A DNA stretch of 64,000 bases from Ktedonospora formicarum (GTDB lineage Bacteria > Chloroflexota > Ktedonobacteria > Ktedonobacterales > Ktedonobacteraceae), in the NCBI RefSeq assembly GCF_016587355.1, contig NZ_BNJF01000001.1:2740501-2804500 (forward strand), read 5' to 3'. The notes under the pieces were generated by a model. The model was not told where the DNA came from. It made no database searches and saw only the letters and a program-made list of their open reading frames with translations. Position numbers and translations under genes: made by a program. This document shows, in pieces, positions 57,172-64,000 of the stretch. Numbering within the stretch: the stretch's first letter is position 1; each line of letters opens with the position of its first letter.

Positions 57172-59682
57172 ATGGAGAAAGACAAGCAAAGCTGGCCTTG
57201 GGACGAAAGTGAAGCAGAAGAGATTTCCCAGTTGGAGCGCGAACAGGAGCTTTCTGCTGAAGACCTGGCAATTATCAAGGCGTTCGAAGAAATGGATGAC
57301 TCAACCTGGCAGAAGAATCAGGCTGAGCCTCTAACGGCTCCTGTTGTCTCCTTGCCTACCGAGGAGACCCTTGATGACATGCTGATTATCTTCGTTGATG
57401 AAGTTGAAGAGGATATAGCGAGGATAAACCGTGCTCTGAACCAACTGGAGCAGCAGGAGGGGGCCTCAATCGATAGCGCGCGCCTCGTAACGGTTAAACG
57501 AGCTGCACATAAGATTCGTGGCTCGGCGGGTATGGTGGAGTGTGGTAATCTCTCTGCAATTGCTCATTCACTGGAAGAGATTGGTGAGCGTGTACTTGCC
57601 GGACATGTGGAGCCGTCTCTTGCTTTAAAAGCCCTAATCCAGGGGGCGCAAGCCATGGAAGCAACGCTTGATGGCTTTGTACAGCATGGGCATGAAAGCG
57701 TGGGACCACGCGAAATATTTGAGCAGAATATACGCGGATTGCATATTCTGGATGAGGATGCGGAAACGTTTGAGGAGAGCGATGAGATCACACTTGAGCG
57801 TGAGCTGAAACGCGAAGTATTGCCAGCCAGCCCCTTGAATGCACCCTCTCTTCCTCGTGATCTGCTGGTTGGGCCGGACTCTTCATCGCCTGCAATGGTG
57901 CGTTTTGAACAGCGACGCTTTGAGCAATTGCAGCAGCATTCTGAAGGCTTAATGGGGCAGCGCATGCCACTAGAGCAGGCACAAGAACAGGTTGCGAGTG
58001 CTTTGCAAGAACTGCAAGCCGCACAGATGCGCCTACAGCTACTTGAACCCAGACTTTCAGGTTCCCTGCTGCCAGGTATCGACGAGAATATGCCCGCGCG
58101 TGAGTATTTATCTTCGTCCTCACTCATTCGACGTATTTTGCATGAGAAGCAGACTCAGCAGGACTCTCAGGAGGAGCATGGACCGTTGGCGTTACCTGAT
58201 GCGCGTTCCCAGCGGCAATTTATGCAGCCAGGAAGACTTGGTTTCGGTGCTGTGCATTGGGATGAGTTAAATATGGAGCGCTATAGCGAGAAGGATATGC
58301 TGTTACGCTCTTTTCGCGAAGCCGTGACTGATGTTTCGGTTGCGTCCACACGCGTACAAAGCGCCATCGACCGTTATAATCAGGTTATTAGCGAGTGCCT
58401 ACAACAGGCAACCAATATTCGTAACGATTTACGCCTGTTACGCCTGGCCCCTCTTAGTGTGATCTTACCGCGTTTGCGTCAAGCTCTACAATGGTATTCC
58501 AGCGAACAGGTACAATTTGATGTGTTTGGTGAGGCGCTGGAAGTAGATCAAGAGGTGTTGGCGACACTCACTGAGCCACTGGTTCAACTGTTGCATTCCT
58601 GTGTACGGGATGCCCTGGTCGAGAGCGAAGAGCTAAGAAGCAGGCATGATGATGAGCAATACCGTGTCTGGTTACACGCCACACGCGCAGGGAGCGAGCT
58701 TGAGCTAGAAGTAGGTTTTTCTAGAGCAGTGCAAGGTGGTGCGCTGACGCTGATCTACGAGCCTGTTCAACGCTTAAGTGGGACTGTCATGCTTGAGCGT
58801 AACAAGCAAGGAGGCGTGAGCTTCCATATACGTCTTCCGATATCGCGTGGCTCAACGCGTTGTCTGTTAGTACGTTGTGACAAAGAGGTTGTCGTTGTCC
58901 CATTCTCGCAGATCCAGCATATTGGAGAAAACACAAGCGAGGAATTTGATCTCAAATTTGATTTAAATGACCTGCTCAACATATCGACTATATCACGCTC
59001 AACTGAGGTTCGTAAGCCTGCTACACGTGTACAGACTGTGCTAGTTTTGCCCCGTTGGGGTTCACATCGTGTTTCAGGTATTGTGGTTGATGAGATTATA
59101 GGCGAGGCTGAATTTGTCATTAAACCTCTTCCTGCCTACTTGCGTCGCCCGGGCTTAGCTGGCACGGCCATTGATGGGCGCGAGCGCATTCTTTTGGTGC
59201 TGGATTTGCCAGAATTGATCAGCGCATATGCCTTGCAGCCTCGTATTGAAAGTAGAGAGCCTGTTCAGGATCAAGTATCTAGCCAGCATCAGCCCCAGGA
59301 ACCAAGGATCTTGATCGCGGACGACTCAGTCTCTATGCGTCTCTCCTTGCGGCAAACACTTTCCCATGCGCATTACACTGTCTTGGAGGCGAGTGATGGT
59401 TTAGAAGCGTTTGAACTCTTGCAAACACATGTACCAGATGTGCTTCTACTTGATATCGAGATGCCCAATCTCAATGGATATGATCTCTTAAACCTGATGC
59501 GCTTGCGACCAGAGTTGGCTACTGTAAAAACAATTATGCTCACCTCTCGCTCGTCTGAGCTGCATATGAAGCATGCTCTGGAACTTGGAGCATACGGATA
59601 CCTTACCAAGCCCTGTCCATTGGAGACGCTACTCAAGAAGGTGCAGGAGGCGCTAGGGCAAGGGACAAGGAGTGTGGTTTAG
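57172..59682 (+). CDS. HPt-CheW-REC hybrid resembling CheA/ChpA with degenerate ATPase
   Basis: 836 residues. HPt domain at about 68-165 with the phosphorylatable His at 113 in AAHKIRGSAGMVE. A long coiled-coil middle is followed by a region that sits where CheA has its ATP domain (LRLLRLAPLSVILPRLRQAL; LVQLLHSCVRDALVE), but the N box HxxRNAxDH and the Gly boxes are absent. A CheW domain follows (RCLLVRCDKEVVVVPFSQIQ to LVLDLPELISAY). The C-terminal receiver (707-836) has Asp-Asp 717-718, phospho-Asp 761 and Lys 813. It could relay but probably not make phosphate. It starts 22 bases after the CheW-like gene. Confidence 0.8.
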   Translation: MEKDKQSWPWDESEAEEISQLEREQELSAEDLAIIKAFEEMDDSTWQKNQAEPLTAPVVSLPTEETLDDMLIIFVDEVEEDIARINRALNQLEQQEGASIDSARLVTVKRAAHKIRGSAGMVECGNLSAIAHSLEEIGERVLAGHVEPSLALKALIQGAQAMEATLDGFVQHGHESVGPREIFEQNIRGLHILDEDAETFEESDEITLERELKREVLPASPLNAPSLPRDLLVGPDSSSPAMVRFEQRRFEQLQQHSEGLMGQRMPLEQAQEQVASALQELQAAQMRLQLLEPRLSGSLLPGIDENMPAREYLSSSSLIRRILHEKQTQQDSQEEHGPLALPDARSQRQFMQPGRLGFGAVHWDELNMERYSEKDMLLRSFREAVTDVSVASTRVQSAIDRYNQVISECLQQATNIRNDLRLLRLAPLSVILPRLRQALQWYSSEQVQFDVFGEALEVDQEVLATLTEPLVQLLHSCVRDALVESEELRSRHDDEQYRVWLHATRAGSELELEVGFSRAVQGGALTLIYEPVQRLSGTVMLERNKQGGVSFHIRLPISRGSTRCLLVRCDKEVVVVPFSQIQHIGENTSEEFDLKFDLNDLLNISTISRSTEVRKPATRVQTVLVLPRWGSHRVSGIVVDEIIGEAEFVIKPLPAYLRRPGLAGTAIDGRERILLVLDLPELISAYALQPRIESREPVQDQVSSQHQPQEPRILIADDSVSMRLSLRQTLSHAHYTVLEASDGLEAFELLQTHVPDVLLLDIEMPNLNGYDLLNLMRLRPELATVKTIMLTSRSSELHMKHALELGAYGYLTKPCPLETLLKKVQEALGQGTRSVV

Positions 59683-59857
59683 GGGTATTCTTGATTTCTA
59701 TCTCTACTAAAGGTATAATTATGGGAAATGCTGTTCTCCTATAGCGGTGCGACAATCGATAGAATTGCGTGGGGTCGGCACTGGCTAAAGAGCTGTACCT
59801 GTGTGTGGAGGGGTCTATTCTCTTGCGCATGGCTGTAATATATGTGGAGATGTCGCT

Positions 59858-60223
59858 TTGAGTAATTCATTTTCCTCTCACTATGGCAGTAGTTCAGGAC
59901 ATAATAGTCACAACTTCCGCCGTGAGCGTACGGGACATCTTACCGGACAACTTTCTTCACCTTCATCTCTCATACCAGACAAGGGATATCAGGGTGGTCA
60001 ATCGTTTGATTTTGAGCAAATGATACAGTCGCTTCGAACATTGTTCGAGCATGATCGACAGATGGCAAGCCAGTCAGATGCTACACGTTGTGGTATCTGT
60101 TACCTTCACTACTCGCTTGATGAGTTGCACTATCGCGAAGAGGGCTTCTATGTTTGTCAATCATGTGAACAAACACTTGGGAAGCATCCTGTACCAATGG
60201 TGCGTAAACAACAAAAGCTCTAA
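59858..60223 (+). CDS. small zinc-ribbon protein
   Basis: 121 residues from the TTG at 59858, which has GGAG seven bases upstream; a GTG at 59801 would add 19 residues with two more Cys. The N-terminal 75 residues are Ser/His/Gly-rich and probably disordered. The C-terminus has a CGIC...CQSC pair 24 residues apart, a treble-clef or ribbon zinc site. No family recognised. Last gene of the signalling island. Confidence 0.6.
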   Translation: MSNSFSSHYGSSSGHNSHNFRRERTGHLTGQLSSPSSLIPDKGYQGGQSFDFEQMIQSLRTLFEHDRQMASQSDATRCGICYLHYSLDELHYREEGFYVCQSCEQTLGKHPVPMVRKQQKL

Positions 60224-60258
60224 GTATTAGGGTTACTTAAATAGTAATCACAAACAGA

Positions 60259-60304
60259 AAAGTTTGAGCGCAAACGCGACTTAGCATGTTTGCGCTCAAA
60301 CTTT
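60259..60304. terminator. bidirectional terminator between convergent genes
   Basis: A perfect 17-bp stem (60259-60275 with 60288-60304) between the zinc-ribbon gene and def; AAAA on the left and TTT on the right serve both directions. Confidence 0.75.
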
Positions 60305-60316
60305 ATATATCAGCAC

Positions 60317-60826
60317 CTACTCAATGATGGCAGCCTCTTCGGCCTCCTCATACTCTTCGGGGAGAACTTCCAGGAGATCTTCTGGACTGTCCAGGCGATC
60401 CAGGAAGAGAATGCCGTCCAGGTGGTCGATCTCATGCTGTAAGATGCGTGCAAACCAGCCTTCAGCAGTGACGCGGATAGGCTTCCCGCGTACGTCTTGT
60501 CCTTTGACGACAATTTTGGTGGCGCGTCGGATATTATTGCCCACATAGCCAGGGATGCTCAGGCAACCTTCCTGCCCGCGCTCCTCCCCTTCGGCTTTGA
60601 TGATTTCTGGATTGAAAATAGCGACCTTGCGGTCCTCATACTCAGCGACAAAGACGCGAATGGAGAGCGCAATTTGCGGGGCCGCGAGCCCGACGCCATT
60701 GCTCTCGTTCATCGTCTCGAACATATCGTTAACTAACTTAACCAGAGAGGCATCGAAGCGATGTACCTTCTTGGCCTTCTGGCGTAAAATCGGATTTTCG
60801 GATGTAATGATCGTGCGTGTTGCCAT
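60317..60826 (-). CDS. def: peptide deformylase
   Basis: Removes formyl from the N-terminal Met of new proteins. 169 residues. The three family motifs are intact: GVGLAAPQIA, EGCLSIPG and HEIDHLDG, with Cys and two His holding the metal. Unremarkable length. No good ribosome site before the ATG at 60826. Confidence 0.96.
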   Translation of the reverse strand: MATRTIITSENPILRQKAKKVHRFDASLVKLVNDMFETMNESNGVGLAAPQIALSIRVFVAEYEDRKVAIFNPEIIKAEGEERGQEGCLSIPGYVGNNIRRATKIVVKGQDVRGKPIRVTAEGWFARILQHEIDHLDGILFLDRLDSPEDLLEVLPEEYEEAEEAAIIE

Positions 60827-60977
60827 GTGTGTTTAAAACCCCTGCATTGCACTACAGCACTCTGGAGACCTGCTTGTGAGTGCCATGCATTGCCACTATA
60901 ATTGGCCTATATCGTATCATACGAAAGGTAGCAGGCGCAATACTATGTTACAGTCAGATGCATCAGAGGGACAAGTT

Positions 60978-62489
60978 ATGTCTATCGTGGATAGTGTGGT
61001 AGTATTTTGTGAACAGCATCACCTTCTGCCTGAATCTGGTGTGTTGATTGTCGCGGTCTCAGGTGGGGCTGATTCTCTCTGTCTCTTACACCTGCTGTAT
61101 AGCCTGTGTGGCCCTGGCAAACGCTATCCCAATCTTCGCTTACATGTCGCGCACTTGAACCATCACTTACGTGAGCCTGTGAGTAGTCAAGACGCTGAAG
61201 CCGTGGGTCGCCTGGCTCGCTCCTGGGGTTTACCCGTGACAATAGGGGAGAGTGAAGTCGCTCTCCTGGCGCAACATGAGCATTTCTCGCTTGAGGAGGC
61301 CGCGCGTGTAGCTCGCTATCGTTTTCTGCGAGATGTGGCAAGTGGATCACGTATTGCTATTGGGCATCACCAGGATGACCAGGTAGAGACACTGCTGCTT
61401 CATTGGACACGCGGCGGAGGAATTGCCAGCATGGCCGGTTTGCAGCCACATCAGCAGGATATTATTCGTCCCTTGCTTCCCCTTACACGCGCGGACACGC
61501 TAGCCTATTGCGCGCACTATGGCCTGACTCCAATAGAAGACGCGAGTAACCTCGATTTACGCTATCAGCGGAATCGTATTCGTCATGAATTGCTCCCTCT
61601 TTTAGAGGGCCTTAATCCTGGCTTCCGCTTGACGTTACTACGTACCTCCAAGGTAATGCAGACGGATCTTGACTGGATTGAAACCCAGATAGATGCCTGC
61701 TGGCCTGATGTAGTGGTTCGCGAAGATGGCGAATCGCTTCTCATCTCTCGGATGGCCCTGCTGTCCCTTTCTCTGAGCTTACAGCGCCACCTGTGGAGGC
61801 GTGCCTCAGCCCTCCTGTGCGCGGGTCAATCTCCGTTGGAACTACGCCACTATACATTGATTGAGCAAGCGTTAGTGCGAGCAACTGGTGAAGCAATCAA
61901 GCTTGATCTGCCTCAGCGGCTTCGTTTCGAGCGGCAGCGTGATGAGGTAGTGCTTCACATTATGGATGAGGATAGATATAAAGCCAATATTGATGTTGTA
62001 AGAGATGAGGTATTGCTTCCTATTCCGGGTGAGGTGATGTTGCCAGGAACTTCTTGGCTGGTACGTGCCGAACTTGTACCTAAAGACATAGAAGCCCGTG
62101 TTGTCCAGGCTCTATGCGCAGGGGATATGGCGCGGATGTGGCATGACCTTGCGCTCACGCGTTATTCTGTATATATTGATCGAACCGGCATCGAAGCGCC
62201 GTTATATGTGCGCACAAGGCGAGCCGGAGATCGCATACGTCCGCTTGGTATGGTACACACAAAGAAGGTTCAAGATATCTTTGTCGACCGACATATTTCA
62301 CGTCAGGAGCGTGAACAGCTTCCACTGTTTTTTTCTGGGGAGCAATGTATCTGGCTGGGAGGTGTGTGTATAGATGATCGTGTACGTCTGACCGGCACAA
62401 CACGGTATCTGTTACACCTTTCAATGCACCGACGAGAAGCATTTTCCGGCGAGGAAGAGGGGTTATACGCGGACAAAGAGATTTTATGA
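60978..62489 (+). CDS. tilS: tRNA(Ile)-lysidine synthase
   Basis: Adds lysine to C34 of the tRNA-Ile that reads AUA. The PP-loop VAVSGGADSLCLL is near residue 25. The second conserved block HHLREPVSSQDAE and GHHQDDQVETLLLHWTRGGG follow. The C-terminal domain is of the long type (MWHDLALTRYSVYIDRTG; RPLGMVHTKKVQDIFVDRHI). 503 residues from the ATG at 60978 (GAGGGAC upstream); the ATG at 60945 is an alternative. hpt follows 12 bases later, a common pairing. Confidence 0.93.
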   Translation: MSIVDSVVVFCEQHHLLPESGVLIVAVSGGADSLCLLHLLYSLCGPGKRYPNLRLHVAHLNHHLREPVSSQDAEAVGRLARSWGLPVTIGESEVALLAQHEHFSLEEAARVARYRFLRDVASGSRIAIGHHQDDQVETLLLHWTRGGGIASMAGLQPHQQDIIRPLLPLTRADTLAYCAHYGLTPIEDASNLDLRYQRNRIRHELLPLLEGLNPGFRLTLLRTSKVMQTDLDWIETQIDACWPDVVVREDGESLLISRMALLSLSLSLQRHLWRRASALLCAGQSPLELRHYTLIEQALVRATGEAIKLDLPQRLRFERQRDEVVLHIMDEDRYKANIDVVRDEVLLPIPGEVMLPGTSWLVRAELVPKDIEARVVQALCAGDMARMWHDLALTRYSVYIDRTGIEAPLYVRTRRAGDRIRPLGMVHTKKVQDIFVDRHISRQEREQLPLFFSGEQCIWLGGVCIDDRVRLTGTTRYLLHLSMHRREAFSGEEEGLYADKEIL

Positions 62490-62501
62490 AATGAGGAATA
62501 C

Positions 62502-63080
62502 ATGCACCAGGATATTTCCGAGATTCTTTTCTCCGAAGAGCACATTAAAGCCAAAGTTCAGGAACTTGGTAAGCAGATTACCGAAGACTTTCAGGGGAAA
62601 CACCTCTTGCTCCTGGGGACGCTTAAAGGAGCAGTCCCTTTTATTGCCGATCTGGCAAGAGCTATAGATATGCCCCTGGAGCTTGACTATATGGCAATCT
62701 CAAGCTATGGCAATAGCACACAATCTAGCGGCATTGTACGCATCCTGAAGGATCTAGAGGGGCCAATTGACAATAAGCATATTCTTATTATTGAGGATAT
62801 TATTGACAGTGGCCTGACATTGAGCTATCTGGTCGATGTGATTAGACGCCGTAATCCACTGAGCCTCAGTATTTGCACTTTGCTTTATAAAGAGCGCAAG
62901 CGTATGAAAGAGGTCCCGGTGAACTATATCGGCTTCACGATTCCTGATAAATTTGTCGTTGGCTACGGCCTTGACTATGCACAGTACTATCGCAACCTGC
63001 CTTATGTTGGTATTCTTAAGCCTTCTGTCTATGAAGGTGAGAGTGAGCCAGAGCAGCAGCATGCTAGCCCTGCTGAATAG
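62502..63080 (+). CDS. hpt: hypoxanthine phosphoribosyltransferase
   Basis: Salvages hypoxanthine/guanine with PRPP. 192 residues. PRPP loop IIEDIIDSGLTLSYLVDVI, the LDYMAISSYGNSTQSSG flexible loop, and C-terminal FVVGYGLDYAQYYRNLPYVG. Ends with a short acidic tail. GAGGA lies five bases before the ATG. Co-transcribed with tilS. Confidence 0.95.
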   Translation: MHQDISEILFSEEHIKAKVQELGKQITEDFQGKHLLLLGTLKGAVPFIADLARAIDMPLELDYMAISSYGNSTQSSGIVRILKDLEGPIDNKHILIIEDIIDSGLTLSYLVDVIRRRNPLSLSICTLLYKERKRMKEVPVNYIGFTIPDKFVVGYGLDYAQYYRNLPYVGILKPSVYEGESEPEQQHASPAE

Positions 63081-63148
63081 AGTATGGGGTTAGCCTTCAG
63101 ATTTGTTTCTTAAGGAAGCTTCCTCGGCTCGCTGTGCGAATCTATTTC

Positions 63149-63204
63149 AGAGTGAGAGCATGTGGTGATTGAGAACTTGTCCGACCACCACATGCTCTCA
63201 CTCT
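63149..63204. terminator. long hairpin after hpt
   Basis: A perfect 19-bp stem, 63149-63167 with 63186-63204, 68 bases after the stop codon; a weak TTGCTTTT follows. Confidence 0.65.
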
Positions 63205-63245
63205 TGCTTTTGAGCATTGCGGTCGCGAAGAGTGAGTTAAAGTCC

Positions 63246-64000
63246 ATGCCTCGCCTGCTTAAACATGGTACAATGTATCAGATGGATCTCTGGGCCGATA
63301 TTGAGATTGACAACACCAATAAAGACGTTTTGGCGCAGACAAACGGAAGCAAACCACAAAAACGGGTACGCAGGCCGAGTGAACGTGAAATTCTGGCCGC
63401 GCTGCGCCACTGGCTGCTACATGATTATGTAGCGGCTTATTGTCGTACCCTGGCCTCGACACGGATCTTCCGTCGGTGTTCCTGGATTGACGCTCTGGGA
63501 CTCAATGCACGCGAGCAGGCGCTAGTCGCGCTTCCTGATAGCGCGAATGGGAACGGAAGTGCTAACAAAAAGCGCCGTAAGAAGGATGTTGAGATTTCCC
63601 AGGTTCCGCTTGCTCTGCGTCCTCTGGCTATACTAGCGCATGATCTTGTCCAGGAGCAACCTCCCTTCTCTCTCCAATCTTTTCTGCTCAGCGGAGTCAG
63701 GCAGAGTGGAAGTTTTCAGAAGGAAATGGCATTGAAAGAAGGAGGTGTATTACGCTCAAATTGGCTTGAGAGTGGGCCTGTCTTGCTCAATGAAGTCGAA
63801 CCATCGCCCGCAATCTTTCTCTTTAATCCCTTCCTTCCTGGCCTCTTTGGTTATGATAATCTACTTAAAGTCTACCAACGAACCGCTCCAACAGAGATTC
63901 TCTTCTGGCTTCCGCACCGCTCGATAGATGCCTGCCTTCAGTCCGCACAAAGTGATGAGCAGATTGCATTGCGTCTCAAAAGCCTCTTGCGTACTGATCG
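63246..64000 (+). CDS. unknown protein, cut by the window end
   Basis: The frame is open from the ATG at 63246 (or 63273, 63282) to the last base, at least 251 codons. The N-terminus is polar (WADIEIDNTNKDVLAQ), then basic (KPQKRVRRPSERE), with a helical part HWLLHDYVAAYCRTLASTRI. Later AIFLFNPFLPGLFGYDNLL then TEILFWLPHRSIDACL looks like a Rossmann-type strand-loop-strand with an NPF motif, as in methyltransferase-like or TcmP-like proteins. That resemblance is weak. I do not assign a function. Confidence 0.55.
   Translation, partial: MPRLLKHGTMYQMDLWADIEIDNTNKDVLAQTNGSKPQKRVRRPSEREILAALRHWLLHDYVAAYCRTLASTRIFRRCSWIDALGLNAREQALVALPDSANGNGSANKKRRKKDVEISQVPLALRPLAILAHDLVQEQPPFSLQSFLLSGVRQSGSFQKEMALKEGGVLRSNWLESGPVLLNEVEPSPAIFLFNPFLPGLFGYDNLLKVYQRTAPTEILFWLPHRSIDACLQSAQSDEQIALRLKSLLRTD

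Overview
The window looks like the origin-proximal part of a bacterial chromosome from the Ktedonobacteria branch of Chloroflexota. I infer this from gene style (membrane-anchored Ser/Thr kinase with an FRD catalytic loop, XRE-TPR regulator, DoxX-Rieske fusion, Pro/Thr-rich membrane proteins); no database was searched. It opens inside a 23S rRNA gene, which ends at a strong terminator with no 5S rRNA gene before it.

Layout. 1-2.4 kb: 23S rRNA. 2.8-5.4 kb: a GlcD-GlcE glycolate oxidase fusion. 6.1-6.35 kb: tRNA-Val and tRNA-Leu. 6.5-11.8 kb: a membrane glucosaminidase-like protein, a Ser/Thr kinase, miaA and a small coupled gene. 12-17.3 kb: a SbcC/SbcD-type pair. 17.7-19.3 kb: an HD-GYP protein and a solute-binding lipoprotein. 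19.6-20.9 kb: a region packed with DnaA boxes and ending in AT-rich DNA, which I call a candidate oriC; the genes on both sides point away from it (lipoprotein gene leftward, dnaG and rpoD rightward). 25-31.4 kb: MFS transporter, DeoR regulator and a gap-pgk-tpiA glycolytic cluster. 32-43 kb: aminotransferase, SDR, SH3 protein, hutH, hutI, rhodanese and fabI, with 18 parS-type palindromes in the intergenic gaps. 43-53 kb: DoxX-Rieske protein, trypsin-like protease, acetyltransferase, lipoprotein, esterase, XRE-TPR regulator, DinB protein, and an ECF sigma factor with a membrane partner. 53.2-60.2 kb: tRNA-Asn and a phosphorelay/chemotaxis-like island (histidine kinase, response regulator, CheW-like, HPt-CheW-REC protein). 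60.3-64 kb: def, tilS, hpt and a partial unknown gene.

How parts fit together. The DnaA-box field (23 exact TTATCCACA boxes), the parS array 13-22 kb away and the flanking dnaG-rpoD genes together describe a replication-initiation and segregation region. It lacks the usual dnaA-dnaN-rpmH neighbours and has no parAB in the window. The 34.7-35.8 kb stretch contains a duplicated intergenic module of short direct repeats plus parS that I cannot match to a known element.

Caution on sequence quality. Five genes (glcDE, the kinase, the gene after miaA, fabI and the cheW-like gene) each need exactly one missing base restored in a short G or C run to give a full-length protein. That pattern is more like systematic homopolymer under-calling than five pseudogenes.
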